Origin: JAAZBV01 sp964499695 | Lineage (GTDB): Bacteria; Desulfobacterota; DSM-4660; Desulfatiglandales; HGW-15 | Direction: 5' to 3' | Assembly (NCBI GenBank): GCA_964499695.1 | Contig: CAZCMD010000006.1 | Coordinates: 3,356 to 67,355, forward strand | Length of the DNA stretch: 64,000 nt | Shown here: piece after piece, positions 9,031 through 18,672 of the stretch | Numbering within the stretch: position 1 is the first letter of the stretch | Layout: each line of letters opens with the position of its first letter | Translations under genes and position numbers: made by a program | The notes under the pieces: generated by a model | The model's input: only the letters and a program-made list of their open reading frames with translations | Databases searched by the model: none | Told to the model about the DNA's origin: nothing

Positions 9031-10098
9031 TTGGAGATTATTTTTAAAAGAAAAGAATCTGCTGTGCTGTGGGAAGATATACTTGACCAGGGCATACAAA
9101 AATCGGATGAGTTGCAGGAAATTAACGGGGTTAAAAGTCTTGATATTGATCTTGTGACTAAAACATACCCGATGTTTATCAACCCTTACTATTATAATTT
9201 AATCAGATCAAATACCTGTTTATTAAAACAGGCCATCCCTGACATAAGAGAGGTTGAATGCGATAAAGGCCACACTGATCCCCTTGATGAGGAAAACCTT
9301 TCTCCTGTGCCAGGTCTGACACATAAATACCCTGACAGGGTGCTATTTTTGGTATCAGGCAAATGTGCAATGTATTGCCGGTTCTGTAACAGGAAAAGAA
9401 AGGTCGGTAAGCCCTCCATGGTCACAGAGGAATCCATTAAAGAAGGTTTAAGTTATATCAGGACAACAAAAACCGTACGGGATGTTCTTTTATCAGGTGG
9501 TGACCCCCTTCTACTCTCAGATGAAAGGCTTGAAAGAATCCTTTTAAAACTGAAGGCAATTGACCATGTAGAAATCATACGCATTGGGACAAGGGTACCA
9601 TGTACCTTCCCCCAAAGGATAACCCCTGACCTGCTAAATATTTTAAAAAAATATCACCCCCTTTATATTAACACCCATTTCAATCACCCCGGGGAAATTA
9701 CACCTGAATCATCACTGGCATGTAAAATGATTGCAGATGCAGGGATTCCCTTAGGTTGCCAGACAGTGCTGCTCAAAGGGGTAAATGATGAAATAGCAAT
9801 CATTTCAGAACTTATGAGAAGACTCCTTGCAATTCGTGTAAAACCATATTATCTGTTTCAGGCAGACTTGGTTAAAGGCACATCCCATTTCTGGACACCT
9901 CTTTCTAAAGGTATCGAGATAATGGCAGGGCTTCAGGGCAACCTGTCAGGGTTAGGGGTGCCAAGATTCGTGATTGACCTCCCAGGAGGAGGAGGGAAGA
10001 TCCCCATACTGCCGGAGTATATAAAGGCAGTAAAAGGAGATGAAATAATTATAAGAAATTACAGGGGGCTTGAATACAGGTACCCGGTCATATCCTAG
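9031..10098 (+). CDS. Lysine 2,3-aminomutase-type radical SAM enzyme (KamA family)
   Basis: Predicted to convert L-lysine to L-beta-lysine with SAM, a [4Fe-4S] cluster and PLP. Seen directly: CxxxCxxC (Cys112, Cys116, Cys119), PLP-binding Lys323 in PGGGGK, and Asp279 and Asp316. Their spacing (37, then 7 to the PLP lysine) equals that of Asp293, Asp330 and Lys337 of clostridial lysine 2,3-aminomutase, where the two Asp bind the lysine side-chain amine. In glutamate mutases these positions differ, so lysine is the likely substrate. At 355 residues it is shorter than clostridial KamA (about 416) and close to EpmB, so beta-lysylation of EF-P is the alternative; no epmA, efp or ablB lies nearby. 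Start is TTG with GAGGTG 13 bases upstream, so the exact start is uncertain. Confidence 0.82.
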   Translation: MEIIFKRKESAVLWEDILDQGIQKSDELQEINGVKSLDIDLVTKTYPMFINPYYYNLIRSNTCLLKQAIPDIREVECDKGHTDPLDEENLSPVPGLTHKYPDRVLFLVSGKCAMYCRFCNRKRKVGKPSMVTEESIKEGLSYIRTTKTVRDVLLSGGDPLLLSDERLERILLKLKAIDHVEIIRIGTRVPCTFPQRITPDLLNILKKYHPLYINTHFNHPGEITPESSLACKMIADAGIPLGCQTVLLKGVNDEIAIISELMRRLLAIRVKPYYLFQADLVKGTSHFWTPLSKGIEIMAGLQGNLSGLGVPRFVIDLPGGGGKIPILPEYIKAVKGDEIIIRNYRGLEYRYPVIS

Positions 10099-10166
10099 AA
10101 GATACAGGGTATCAGTATGTATTAAAACATAACTCCAGATAAACACATTAAAGAAAGGAAATTATA

Positions 10167-11765
10167 ATGATCAAGGTTTCATGCATGGGTGGTGCCGGTG
10201 GTGTAACAGGTTCCAGTTTTTTGGTAGAAAGCGCACAGGGTAAAAAAGTACTTGTAGACTGCGGTCTATTTCAGGGCAGTAAACAGATGGAACTCCGTAA
10301 CTGGGCTGACTGGGGTTTTAACCCGAAAGATATCAGCACTCTCTTTCTGACACATGCGCATATAGATCACAGTGGCAGGATACCAAAACTTGTAAAGGAT
10401 GGTTTTTCAGGAAAGATAATAACATCCCCTCCTACAGCGGAATTAAGCGAAATTATGCTTCTGGATGCTGCCCATATCCAGGAGATGGATGCAGAGTGGC
10501 AAACAAAAAAGAATAAAAGACAATCAAGATCAGGGATCGAACCCCTGTATGTTACCAAAGATGCAGAAGATGCCATACGATTTTTGGCTCCTGTTGAAAG
10601 GGATAACATCATTGAGGTGGAACCGGGAGTCAAGGCCAGACTGAGGAACGCCGGGCATATTTTAGGGTCTTCCATACTTGAACTCTGGCTGCAGACAAAT
10701 GGTGGCGAGATTAAAATTGTCTTCTCCGGGGATATCGGAAAGCAAAACCAGTTGATCGTAAAAGACCCATTTGAAATATTTGCAGCAGACTATCTTTTTA
10801 TAGAATCAACCTACGGGAACAGGCTGCACCGCTCTTTTGAAGATAGTAAGGCTGAACTTCTCACAGCTATCAAGCATGCGGTTTCCAATAATGAAAAGGT
10901 TATCATTCCGGCCTTTGCTGTAGAAAGAACTCAGGAAATAATCTATATCCTAGGCGAATTTCAGCGGAATGGCGAACTTCCGCATATACCCATATATATT
11001 GACAGCCCTCTTGCCATAAAGGCAACCCAGGTTTTCCGCAAGAACAGAAAATATTATGATGATGAGGCAATGGCCATAGTAAAGGAAGGGTTTGATCCCT
11101 TTGACATGCAGAATCTTCGTTTTTCACCATCAACAAAGGAATCCATAGCGATAAATAATTCTCCGGGATCAGCAATAGTTATAGCCGGAAACGGAATGTG
11201 CACAGCGGGCAGGATCAAACACCACCTTAAACATAATCTCTGGAGAAAGGGGGCGAGCATTGTTATAGTAGGTTATCAGGCTAATGGAACGACCGGGAGA
11301 AAAATTGTCAACGGGGCCAGATCAGTCAAGATATTCGGAGAGAATATCGATGTTAATGCAAAGGTATTTACGATAGGCGGCTTTTCGGCCCATGCAGACC
11401 AGAACGACCTGCTTACCTGGGTAAGTAATTTCCGGGAATCAAAACCCAGGGTCTTTGTAATACACGGAGAGCAGAGTTCAAGCGAGATATTCTCTGAAAA
11501 ATTGAGGAGCAGTTTTGGATTTGAGGTATATATACCTTCATACAGGGAACGATTGATCCTCAAACCTAGAGAGATAATCAGTGAAAAGAGTGCACCGGAA
11601 GGACAAATTGATTACTATAAGCCGGTATATAACAGTATTGTTGATATTGAGAATGAACTTACCAGACTCAAAAAGTTACTTAAAAAGAATGAGGAGGATC
11701 TGAGTGAAGAGACTCTGAACCGGCTTACCTATATTCTTGAGGATATAAGGGAGTTACAGAAATGA
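10167..11765 (+). CDS. MBL-fold beta-CASP RNA nuclease, CPSF73/Ysh1-like
   Basis: Metallo-beta-lactamase RNA-processing enzyme, 532 residues. The N-terminus GGAGGVTGSSFLV and THAHIDHSGRIP (HxHxDH zinc ligands near residues 59-64) define the MBL fold; GHILGS and FSGDIG supply later ligands. The middle is the beta-CASP domain, and GGFSAHADQNDL near 410 is its C-terminal His motif. The last 60 residues form a Lys/Glu-rich helical tail. Proteins of this group in bacteria resemble archaeal and eukaryotic 3'-end processing nucleases and act as RNA endo- or exonucleases; the target here is unknown. Shine-Dalgarno AAAGGAAA precedes ATG10167. Confidence 0.88.
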   Translation: MIKVSCMGGAGGVTGSSFLVESAQGKKVLVDCGLFQGSKQMELRNWADWGFNPKDISTLFLTHAHIDHSGRIPKLVKDGFSGKIITSPPTAELSEIMLLDAAHIQEMDAEWQTKKNKRQSRSGIEPLYVTKDAEDAIRFLAPVERDNIIEVEPGVKARLRNAGHILGSSILELWLQTNGGEIKIVFSGDIGKQNQLIVKDPFEIFAADYLFIESTYGNRLHRSFEDSKAELLTAIKHAVSNNEKVIIPAFAVERTQEIIYILGEFQRNGELPHIPIYIDSPLAIKATQVFRKNRKYYDDEAMAIVKEGFDPFDMQNLRFSPSTKESIAINNSPGSAIVIAGNGMCTAGRIKHHLKHNLWRKGASIVIVGYQANGTTGRKIVNGARSVKIFGENIDVNAKVFTIGGFSAHADQNDLLTWVSNFRESKPRVFVIHGEQSSSEIFSEKLRSSFGFEVYIPSYRERLILKPREIISEKSAPEGQIDYYKPVYNSIVDIENELTRLKKLLKKNEEDLSEETLNRLTYILEDIRELQK

Positions 11766-11826
11766 TTCACTTTTTAAAGAGATAAAGGATATAGTCTACA
11801 GGTGCTGCTCAACAGGTATAAGTAAT

Positions 11827-13518
11827 ATGGATAAGTTTAAAAAAATAAAAACAAACATCGAGTATCTGAAAAAGCTCTTTATCATGCCCGAATCCCCGGA
11901 TAAGTTTGTGGAATTCGGCAATGATTTACTGGAGCTTATACACGATTTTTTTCAGGAAAAAGGCGGGATACACAGCAGCGCCACACTCCCCGAACTCAGC
12001 ACCATTTTCAGTGAAACCTCTATCCCTGACAGCCCCTTACTGATAAAGGATGTCCTGTCCGAGATAAAACTAAAGGTCATAGACCACTCCGTAAAGGTTG
12101 CCAACCCCTATTATATAGGGCATATGACGAGTGCCGTCCCCTATTTCATGATCCTCCTTGAGATGATTATTGCTGCCCTGAACCAGAATCAGGTCAAGAT
12201 AGAGACTGCAAGGGCATCAAGTTTTGTCGAAAGAGAGCTTGTGGCATGGCTTCACAACCTGATTTTCAATAAAAAACCGGGGTTTTATGAAAAAAATATA
12301 CATAATCCAAAGGTTTCTCTGGGTAATGTAACATCGGGCGGCACCCTTTCAAATGTAACCGCCCTTATGGTCGCAAGGGAGAAGGCATTTCCGCCTGATG
12401 GTGACTTCCCTGGTTTCAGAATTGCCGGTGCTGTAGATGCCCTTATGCATTATGGCTATCGCCGGGGTGTAATACTGGTTTCTACAAGGGGGCACTATTC
12501 CATAACAAAGGCAGCCAACATCCTCGGAATAGGCGAATCAAACGTAATAAATATCCCTGTTGATATGAATAACCGTATTGATATAAAAAAACTGCTCCTG
12601 AGACTGAAAAAATTTAATGAAAGCAGGGGAAAAGAGCGAACAAAAATTATATCAATAATAGGTATTGCAGGCACAACGGAAACCGGAAATGTCGATGATC
12701 TTGAGGCACTGGCAGAGATTTCACAGGAGGCCGGCACCCATTTCCATGTGGATGCAAGCTGGGGCGGGCCCGCCCTGCTGGCTGACGAATACAGACCTGT
12801 TTTTAAAGGAATAGACAAGGCAGACTCGGTGGCCTTTGATTCCCATAAACTCCTCTATTGTCCCGCAAGTATGGGCCTTGTACTTTTTAAAAGTGAAAAG
12901 GATCTTGGTTTTATCAAGCATTCATCAAGGTATATAATAAGGAAAAACTCTGTTGATACGGGCAGATTTACCCTTGAAGGATCCAGGCCTTTTGCATGCC
13001 TGAAACCGTGGGCTTCACTCAAGATAATGGGCAGCAAGGGGTACGGACTCCTTTTCAGGCATGCAAGAAATTCAACAGACTATTTTAAAGAGATCCTTGA
13101 CTCATGCAGTAATTTTGAAACCCTTAACAACCCTGAACTCTTTATCCTGAATTACCGTTTTATCCCTGAGCAGGTTCAGAGTCAGATAGAACTCTGGGGA
13201 AAAACAGGAACTCAGAGCGGTATGATAGGGAAAAAGGCAAAAGAAAGGATTCAAAAAACCAACCGCCTGATCAACAGTCTGAATGTAAAACTTCACAGGG
13301 CATTAAGAAAAGATGATACCACATTTGTTTCAAGGACCACCCTTGAATCAACAATCTACCGCCCGCAGAACATAGTGGTCCTGCGCGCAGTTCTTATTAA
13401 CCCACTTACCGAAAAGGAAACACTCGACGAAATAAAGGATACCCAGAACAGGATCGGCCTTGAGATGTGGGAAGAGTACAAGCCTGCCTTTGAACGCATA
13501 AGAATGTTTAATAACTGA
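11827..13518 (+). CDS. PLP-dependent group II decarboxylase, PanP-like (aspartate 1-decarboxylase?)
   Basis: 563 residues of the glutamate/tyrosine decarboxylase fold. Evidence: the N-terminal NPYYIGHMTSAVPYF and NQNQVKIETARASSF substrate region, TSGGTLSN (PLP phosphate binding), HVDASWGGPAL (Asp contacting the PLP ring nitrogen) and FDSHKLLYCPA with the Schiff-base Lys341. GHMTSAxPYFM together with the length is typical of PanP, a PLP aspartate decarboxylase making beta-alanine for pantothenate when pyruvoyl PanD is absent; this substrate is inferred and glutamate remains possible. It lies 62 bases after the beta-CASP gene in the same direction. Confidence 0.75.
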   Translation: MDKFKKIKTNIEYLKKLFIMPESPDKFVEFGNDLLELIHDFFQEKGGIHSSATLPELSTIFSETSIPDSPLLIKDVLSEIKLKVIDHSVKVANPYYIGHMTSAVPYFMILLEMIIAALNQNQVKIETARASSFVERELVAWLHNLIFNKKPGFYEKNIHNPKVSLGNVTSGGTLSNVTALMVAREKAFPPDGDFPGFRIAGAVDALMHYGYRRGVILVSTRGHYSITKAANILGIGESNVINIPVDMNNRIDIKKLLLRLKKFNESRGKERTKIISIIGIAGTTETGNVDDLEALAEISQEAGTHFHVDASWGGPALLADEYRPVFKGIDKADSVAFDSHKLLYCPASMGLVLFKSEKDLGFIKHSSRYIIRKNSVDTGRFTLEGSRPFACLKPWASLKIMGSKGYGLLFRHARNSTDYFKEILDSCSNFETLNNPELFILNYRFIPEQVQSQIELWGKTGTQSGMIGKKAKERIQKTNRLINSLNVKLHRALRKDDTTFVSRTTLESTIYRPQNIVVLRAVLINPLTEKETLDEIKDTQNRIGLEMWEEYKPAFERIRMFNN

Positions 13519-13644
13519 GTTCATCTGCATATCAATATTTGACTTGCCTGCATATTTTGGTTAATCTTCATCTGTTTAATAAAAATGACCCTTTACCCAG
13601 CCGGTAAAAAGATTAACATATTTTAACACTTTCTGGTTTCACAT

Positions 13645-14406
13645 ATGGGAATTATTTTTGATATCCACCATGCAAAAGAATATGAAGCCTGGTGCGGGTC
13701 ACCTAAGGGCCTTCATCTGGATCTATTTGTTGATAAAATGATATCTGAAACACTTAAGCCCTTTAAACATGAAAGGGTTATTGATATCGGCTGCGGTTCA
13801 GGAAATCATCTTCTTATCGCCGGGAGACATGGTATGGATATAAGCGGTGTAGACGCATCACCCTATATGCTTACACTTGCTAAAAGCAGGCTCGGTGACC
13901 GGTGTGAACTGAAAAAGGCATTTGCCGAGGATCTGCCCTATGAAGATAATGAATTTGATCTCGCCTTTTTGATAAACACCCTTGAATTTCTGGATGATCC
14001 TATTCCTGCGCTTGAAGAGGCGGGCAGAGTTGCAAAGAGGGGTATATTTATTGTATTTTTCAACAGCATCTCCTGCTGTATCCGCTGGCAGAAGATAAGA
14101 GGTATCTTCAGAAAAAGCCTGTTTTCAGGGATAAAAACTTACAGTTTATGGGAGATAAAAAGAGCACTGAACAGGGCTTATGGCCCGGTTCAGATAACAT
14201 GGAAAAGCTTGCCAATGTCTGCCTGCTTTAGAAAAACAGTAAAAACCCCTGTTTCCAATATCGGTTTTCTGCCATTTGGTTACCTGATAGGTATTTCTGT
14301 CACATTAACATACAGGTATAAAACAGATAACCTCTCTTTAAAGGAAAAGATTAACGGTGCAAAAAGGCCTGTAATAGAAGGGGTGCATATCAGTCACAGT
14401 AAATGA
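13645..14406 (+). CDS. Class I SAM-dependent methyltransferase
   Basis: 253 residues with motif I VIDIGCGSGNHL (about 47-58), the acidic SGVDASPYML (motif II) and LAFLINTLEFLDDP (motif IV), followed by a methyltransferase type-11-like C-terminal half. Substrate is not recognisable. Its stop codon lies 20 bases before the AmrS-like radical SAM gene, so the two are probably one transcript. Confidence 0.8.
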   Translation: MGIIFDIHHAKEYEAWCGSPKGLHLDLFVDKMISETLKPFKHERVIDIGCGSGNHLLIAGRHGMDISGVDASPYMLTLAKSRLGDRCELKKAFAEDLPYEDNEFDLAFLINTLEFLDDPIPALEEAGRVAKRGIFIVFFNSISCCIRWQKIRGIFRKSLFSGIKTYSLWEIKRALNRAYGPVQITWKSLPMSACFRKTVKTPVSNIGFLPFGYLIGISVTLTYRYKTDNLSLKEKINGAKRPVIEGVHISHSK

Positions 14407-14426
14407 AAAATGGAGGTACTAAAATA

Positions 14427-15437
14427 ATGAAAGAAGCTCTGCTTTATGAAAAACTTGCAGATAAAAAAGTCATATGTAATTTATGTAATCACAATTGCCA
14501 TATCCCGGAAAATTCGAGAGGCATATGCGGGGTAAGGGAAAATAAAGGTGGAGTTCTCTATACACTGGTTTATGACAGGGTTATTGCACGGCATCTTGAT
14601 CCTATTGAAAAAAAGCCTTTATTCCATTTCCTTCCAGGGAGTGGTTCCTACTCCATAGCGACCCCGGGATGCAACCTGAGATGCAGCTTCTGCCAGAACA
14701 GCGATATCTCCCAGATGCCGGTTAACAGCAAGGTATTATCCGGTGAAAGGATTTCCCCTGAAGATATAGTCAATGAGGCCCTGAAGGTAAATGCAGAGAC
14801 CATCGCATATACATATACGGAACCCACAATTTTCTTTGAACTTGCAAAAGAAACCGCTGTTATCGCCGCTTCAAAGGGTCTGAGAAATGTATTTATTTCT
14901 AATGGATATATGTCTGAAAAATGCCTTGAAGAATTATCAGGATGCCTTCACGGGGCTAACATTGACCTTAAGGCTTTCAGTGATGATTTTTACAGGAAAC
15001 AATGCGGCGCAAGGCTTGAACCGGTACTTAACACCATAAAAATACTGGCAAAAATGGGGATATGGATAGAGATAACCACTCTCCTGATACCCGGGCTCAA
15101 TGATTCGGAGGAAGAACTAACAAAACTTGCCGAATTTATCAAGACCCAGAATGCAGACATCCCATGGCACATCAGTAGATTTCATCCGGCTTATAAGATG
15201 AACAACATTTCACCTACACCTGCTGACAGACTTATAAGGGCAAAACAGATAGGCTACAGCGCCGGCCTCAGATATGTATACACAGGCAATATGCCAGGAG
15301 AAGAAGGCGAAAAGACATGCTGCCATAATTGCGGGAATCTGCTCATAGACCGGTACGGTTTTACAGTAAACTTCAATAATATTAACAAGGGCCACTGCCC
15401 AAGGTGCAAGGTATATATCCCTGGTGTATGGGATTGA
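14427..15437 (+). CDS. amrS: AmmeMemoRadiSam-system radical SAM protein (AmrS/PflA-like)
   Basis: 336 residues. The N-terminal CNLCNHNCHI...GICGVRENK is the extra Cys domain characteristic of AmrS; it is followed by TPGCNLRCSFCQN with the SAM-cluster cysteines Cys82, Cys86 and Cys89, a TIM-barrel with YTEPTIFFE, and a C-terminal zinc-ribbon-like CCHNCGN...CPRC. AmrS is widely linked with AMMECR1 and Memo proteins, but neither partner is in this window and the reaction is not established. I start at ATG14427 (GGAGG 10 bases upstream); an upstream ATG at 14403 overlaps the methyltransferase stop codon and has no better ribosome site. Confidence 0.85.
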   Translation: MKEALLYEKLADKKVICNLCNHNCHIPENSRGICGVRENKGGVLYTLVYDRVIARHLDPIEKKPLFHFLPGSGSYSIATPGCNLRCSFCQNSDISQMPVNSKVLSGERISPEDIVNEALKVNAETIAYTYTEPTIFFELAKETAVIAASKGLRNVFISNGYMSEKCLEELSGCLHGANIDLKAFSDDFYRKQCGARLEPVLNTIKILAKMGIWIEITTLLIPGLNDSEEELTKLAEFIKTQNADIPWHISRFHPAYKMNNISPTPADRLIRAKQIGYSAGLRYVYTGNMPGEEGEKTCCHNCGNLLIDRYGFTVNFNNINKGHCPRCKVYIPGVWD

Positions 15438-15448
15438 AAATACAAAAC

Positions 15449-16198
15449 CTAATATTCTACCATTTTTAAAAATAACCCCTGGGCCGGGGCCCTTGCCCCT
15501 GCCCTCTTCCTGTCAAGCGCCTCCAGGATTTCTTTAAATTCGGCATCTGTAATTTTTCCCTTTCCTGCATCAACAATTGTACCAACGAGGTTTCTCACCA
15601 TATGTCTTAAAAAACCACTGGCCTCGAAAGTTAACCTGATGGTTCCATCCTGATCTTTTTCCAAAAGCTCTGCCCTGAACATCTCCCTTACAGGGTTTAT
15701 ATTTGCGCTCCCCGTTGCCCTAAATGATGAAAAATCATGAATACCAATCAACATGGAGAGGCATTTCTTCATCTCCAAGAGGTCAAGCTCCTCTTTTATA
15801 TGCCAGGTATATCTCCTTAAAAAGACATCGGCATCGCGGGTATTCAATATCCTGTATTCATATATCTTTCTTTTTGCACTGTACCTTGAGTGGAATTCAG
15901 GGGCAGCATATTCTGCCATTATTATTTTGATATCATCAGGAAGCAATGAATTAAGGGCCATTTTCATTGATTCGGGCGGGATCTTTGAATCTGTAACAAA
16001 ATTGGCCACCTGGGAATAAGCATGCACGCCTGCATCGGTCCTGCCAGACCCGTGGAGTGTAATATTACTTCCCGTGATTTTTTCAAGTGCTTTCTCTAAG
16101 ACTTCCTGAATGGATAGGCCATTCCTCTGACGCTGCCAGCCATGATAATTAGTACCATCATATTGAAGGATCAGTCTTATATTTTTTTTTACACCCAT
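15449..16198 (-). CDS. truA: tRNA pseudouridine(38-40) synthase TruA
   Basis: Converts uridines 38-40 of the tRNA anticodon arm to pseudouridine. 249 residues, normal length; YDGTNYHGWQRQ at the N-terminus and the catalytic motif GSGRTDAGVHAY with Asp55 are intact, with FLRHMVRNLVGT near the C-terminus. It converges on amrS with 11 bases between stops and lies downstream of the rplM-rpsI terminator, so it is likely expressed separately or by read-through. Confidence 0.95.
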   Translation of the reverse strand: MGVKKNIRLILQYDGTNYHGWQRQRNGLSIQEVLEKALEKITGSNITLHGSGRTDAGVHAYSQVANFVTDSKIPPESMKMALNSLLPDDIKIIMAEYAAPEFHSRYSAKRKIYEYRILNTRDADVFLRRYTWHIKEELDLLEMKKCLSMLIGIHDFSSFRATGSANINPVREMFRAELLEKDQDGTIRLTFEASGFLRHMVRNLVGTIVDAGKGKITDAEFKEILEALDRKRAGARAPAQGLFLKMVEY

Positions 16199-16222
16199 TC
16201 TGATTTCCAGTTATTAGAAATA

Positions 16223-16251
16223 AAAAAGGAAGCCATATCAGCTTCCTTTTT
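16223..16251 (-). terminator. Rho-independent terminator of rplM-rpsI
   Basis: Perfect 11-base stem AAAAAGGAAGC / GCTTCCTTTTT around a 7-base loop; in the direction of rpsI transcription the stem ends in a T-run. Confidence 0.8.
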
Positions 16252-16299
16252 CAGGTTACCAATCAGAATATAATTATAAGAAAAAGAGAGGAAAACGGA

Positions 16300-16692
16300 T
16301 TAACGTTTTGAATACTGGTAACGGGCCCTGGCTCCGCGTTGACCGTATTTTTTCCTTTCCTTCATTCTCGGGTCTCTTGTAAGCAGTTCGGCCTTTTTCA
16401 AAGCTGGCCGAAATTCAGGATTGATGCTTACAAGGACTCTGCTGATGCCATGCCTTATGGCCCCTGCCTGCCCGATGACTCCGCCACCTTTTACATTCAC
16501 ATTTATATCATATTTATTGATCGTCTCGGTAATTTCAAGGGGCTGCTTTACTACCTCAACACCTGACTCTCTTGTAATATATTTCTCAAGAGACATCTCA
16601 TTTACTGTAATAATTCCGGTACCCGGCCTTAACCATACGCGGGCGATCGACGTTTTTCTTTTGCCAACGGCATGCCATAAGTCTTGAGCCAT
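16300..16692 (-). CDS. rpsI: 30S ribosomal protein S9
   Basis: 130 residues with the GKRKTSIARVWLRPGTG start, NVKGGGVIGQAGAIRHG core and the C-terminal RGARARYQYSKR that reaches the P-site tRNA. A strong AGGAGG lies before ATG16692. It follows rplM by 9 bases, the conserved ribosomal pair. Confidence 0.97.
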   Translation of the reverse strand: MAQDLWHAVGKRKTSIARVWLRPGTGIITVNEMSLEKYITRESGVEVVKQPLEITETINKYDINVNVKGGGVIGQAGAIRHGISRVLVSINPEFRPALKKAELLTRDPRMKERKKYGQRGARARYQYSKR

Positions 16693-16701
16693 TAAGACCT
16701 C

Positions 16702-17130
16702 CTACATCTTTATCAATTGAGGATTCTGGGCAACATGTGGATGTTCAGAACCTGCATATATTTTAAGCTTTTTTAATTGTCGCCTTCCCAGGCTAGTCCT
16801 TGGGAGCATCCTTTTTACAGCCATATAGAGAACCTGATCAGGTTTCTTTTCTATTAATTTCTTAGCAGAAATCTGTTTGAGTCCGCCCATATATCCGGAG
16901 TGATGATAATATATTTTATTATCCCATTTATTGCCTGTAAGGGAAACCTTTTCAGCATTGATAACAACTACAAAATCACCGGTATCAGCATGGGGAGTGA
17001 AAATAGGCTTGTGTTTTCCTCTGAGACGAGAGGCAATCTGACTGGCCAGACGGCCAAGTATCATGTCCTGAGCATCTACAAGGTACCATTTCTTTTCTAT
17101 TTCTTGTTCTTTGGCAACATATGTTTTCAT
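16702..17130 (-). CDS. rplM: 50S ribosomal protein L13
   Basis: 142 residues, typical length; WYLVDAQDMILGRLAS, RGKHKPIFTPHADTGD and AVKRMLPRTSLGRRQLKKLKIY are diagnostic. First gene of the rplM-rpsI operon, with its own promoter just upstream. Confidence 0.97.
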   Translation of the reverse strand: MKTYVAKEQEIEKKWYLVDAQDMILGRLASQIASRLRGKHKPIFTPHADTGDFVVVINAEKVSLTGNKWDNKIYYHHSGYMGGLKQISAKKLIEKKPDQVLYMAVKRMLPRTSLGRRQLKKLKIYAGSEHPHVAQNPQLIKM

Positions 17131-17166
17131 TTTTCTCTATCCTGAATATAAATTCAAAAAACGAAT

Positions 17167-17195
17167 TTATTAAATCAACAGCCATAATATGTCAA
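17167..17195 (-). promoter_or_regulatory. Promoter for rplM-rpsI
   Basis: Reverse strand TTGACA (17190-17195), 17-base spacer, TAATAA (17167-17172), about 35 bases upstream of the rplM ATG. A strong sigma70 site as expected for ribosomal protein genes. Confidence 0.65.
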
Positions 17196-17256
17196 GTTTT
17201 TTATTTAAATTATTTAATCATTTACCAATCGGGATACCGGACGTACCGGACATTTT

Positions 17257-18672
17257 TTACTGATGACAATGTACAGGCAGTGTTATCCTGATTTCAAACC
17301 CCATCTCCGAATTATATGCCCTCACAATACCACCATGCCTTTCTACAATCTTTTGTGTAATGGCCAGGCCGAGCCCTGAACCTGATGCATCAGAATCCCC
17401 AGCCCTTTGAAATGGTTCAAAAATCCTGGATAAATCCTCTTCATCGAGTTTTTTGTAGGTATTCACAACACTCAGCACCACTCTTTTATCTTCCTGGAAA
17501 AGAGATGCATAAATCCGGCCATCAGGGGCAGTATATTTGATTGCATTATCAAGTATATTTAGAAAGGCAGTACTTAATGCGTTTATGTTTCCAATAAATC
17601 CTGAAATCAATGACAATTCGGTATATACATAGAGCTGTTTCCGGTCAATAATAGGCTTGAGCCGCTGTAGCAGATCAAGGATTAACTGTCTGATATCAAA
17701 GGGTTGCATCTCAAAACGCGCCTCAAGCATATCTATTTTTGAAAGTTCAAGTATCCTGCCGATCAGTTGATTAAGAAATTCGATATCCTCTCTGATATCA
17801 TTTAAATGCCTTAAATATGTATCCTGTTTCTCCGTTTCCAGCTTTTCCCGTAATATTTCCTCTGCTATCCTGATCCTGGTTAGGGGGGTCCTGAGCTCAT
17901 GGGAGACAAGGGCGGTTAATGCCTTTCCTCCTACAATCATCCTTTCGACCTTGTCTGCCATCTGATTAAATGCCGCACCGAGTTCCCCTATCTCATCACG
18001 GCCCTTGATATCTATCCTGTGTGCCAGGTCTCCGGAAGCGATACGCAGGGCAGACTGTTTAAGCACCTTTACCCTTTCAGTAATAAATCTTGAAATTGGG
18101 ATTACAAGGATCGGGATAATTATACCTATACCGGCCAGACCAAATATAAAACCTGTTCCATCTCTTTCTCCTCCCCTCCTTTCACCGAATATCACATGAA
18201 AAAACATATCTTCACTGGCAGGGTTCTTTACAGGAGATACCACATAGATATCACGGGTCGAATTAAACCCCTGATAAAGGGTTATATTATCGCTTACAAA
18301 CCTGCTCTCTTCAGGAAGGGATGACAGGTCAGCCGGTATTTCACCCTCAAAGGACTTTAACAGCAGGTTATTATTAGTAGTTAGCCATATTTTTGCTGTG
18401 TTAAGCTTTGCAAGATTGTTTAGAAAGGCCTGCATATCATAATTTACAATTTTATCCGGGATATCATACGATTCAGACCTGATTTTTTCCCCAATCAATT
18501 CAGTTAAAAGTATTACCCTTTCAATATTATACAGCCTGACCTGCTCCCTGATATAACGATTTCTTGCCCTTACCTCTGTTTTCATGTGCAGCCCGTAAAT
18601 CATAAGCAGTGTAATTATCAGCATAAAGGTAAAGGAGAGAAAAAACTTTATATATAATTTTGGAGGTTTCAT
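17257..18672 (-). CDS. HAMP-domain sensor histidine kinase
   Basis: 471-residue inner-membrane kinase: TM1 about 8-28, a periplasmic sensor domain to about 172, TM2 about 174-194, HAMP to about 247, HisKA with His258 in VSHELRTPLTRI, and an ATPase domain with DNAIKYTAPDG and GSGLGLAI. The layout resembles CpxA/RstB-type kinases that respond to envelope conditions, but the sensor sequence gives no signal identity. Its start overlaps the stop of the response regulator gene by 4 bases (ATGA), which shows translational coupling. Confidence 0.9.
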   Translation of the reverse strand: MKPPKLYIKFFLSFTFMLIITLLMIYGLHMKTEVRARNRYIREQVRLYNIERVILLTELIGEKIRSESYDIPDKIVNYDMQAFLNNLAKLNTAKIWLTTNNNLLLKSFEGEIPADLSSLPEESRFVSDNITLYQGFNSTRDIYVVSPVKNPASEDMFFHVIFGERRGGERDGTGFIFGLAGIGIIIPILVIPISRFITERVKVLKQSALRIASGDLAHRIDIKGRDEIGELGAAFNQMADKVERMIVGGKALTALVSHELRTPLTRIRIAEEILREKLETEKQDTYLRHLNDIREDIEFLNQLIGRILELSKIDMLEARFEMQPFDIRQLILDLLQRLKPIIDRKQLYVYTELSLISGFIGNINALSTAFLNILDNAIKYTAPDGRIYASLFQEDKRVVLSVVNTYKKLDEEDLSRIFEPFQRAGDSDASGSGLGLAITQKIVERHGGIVRAYNSEMGFEIRITLPVHCHQ

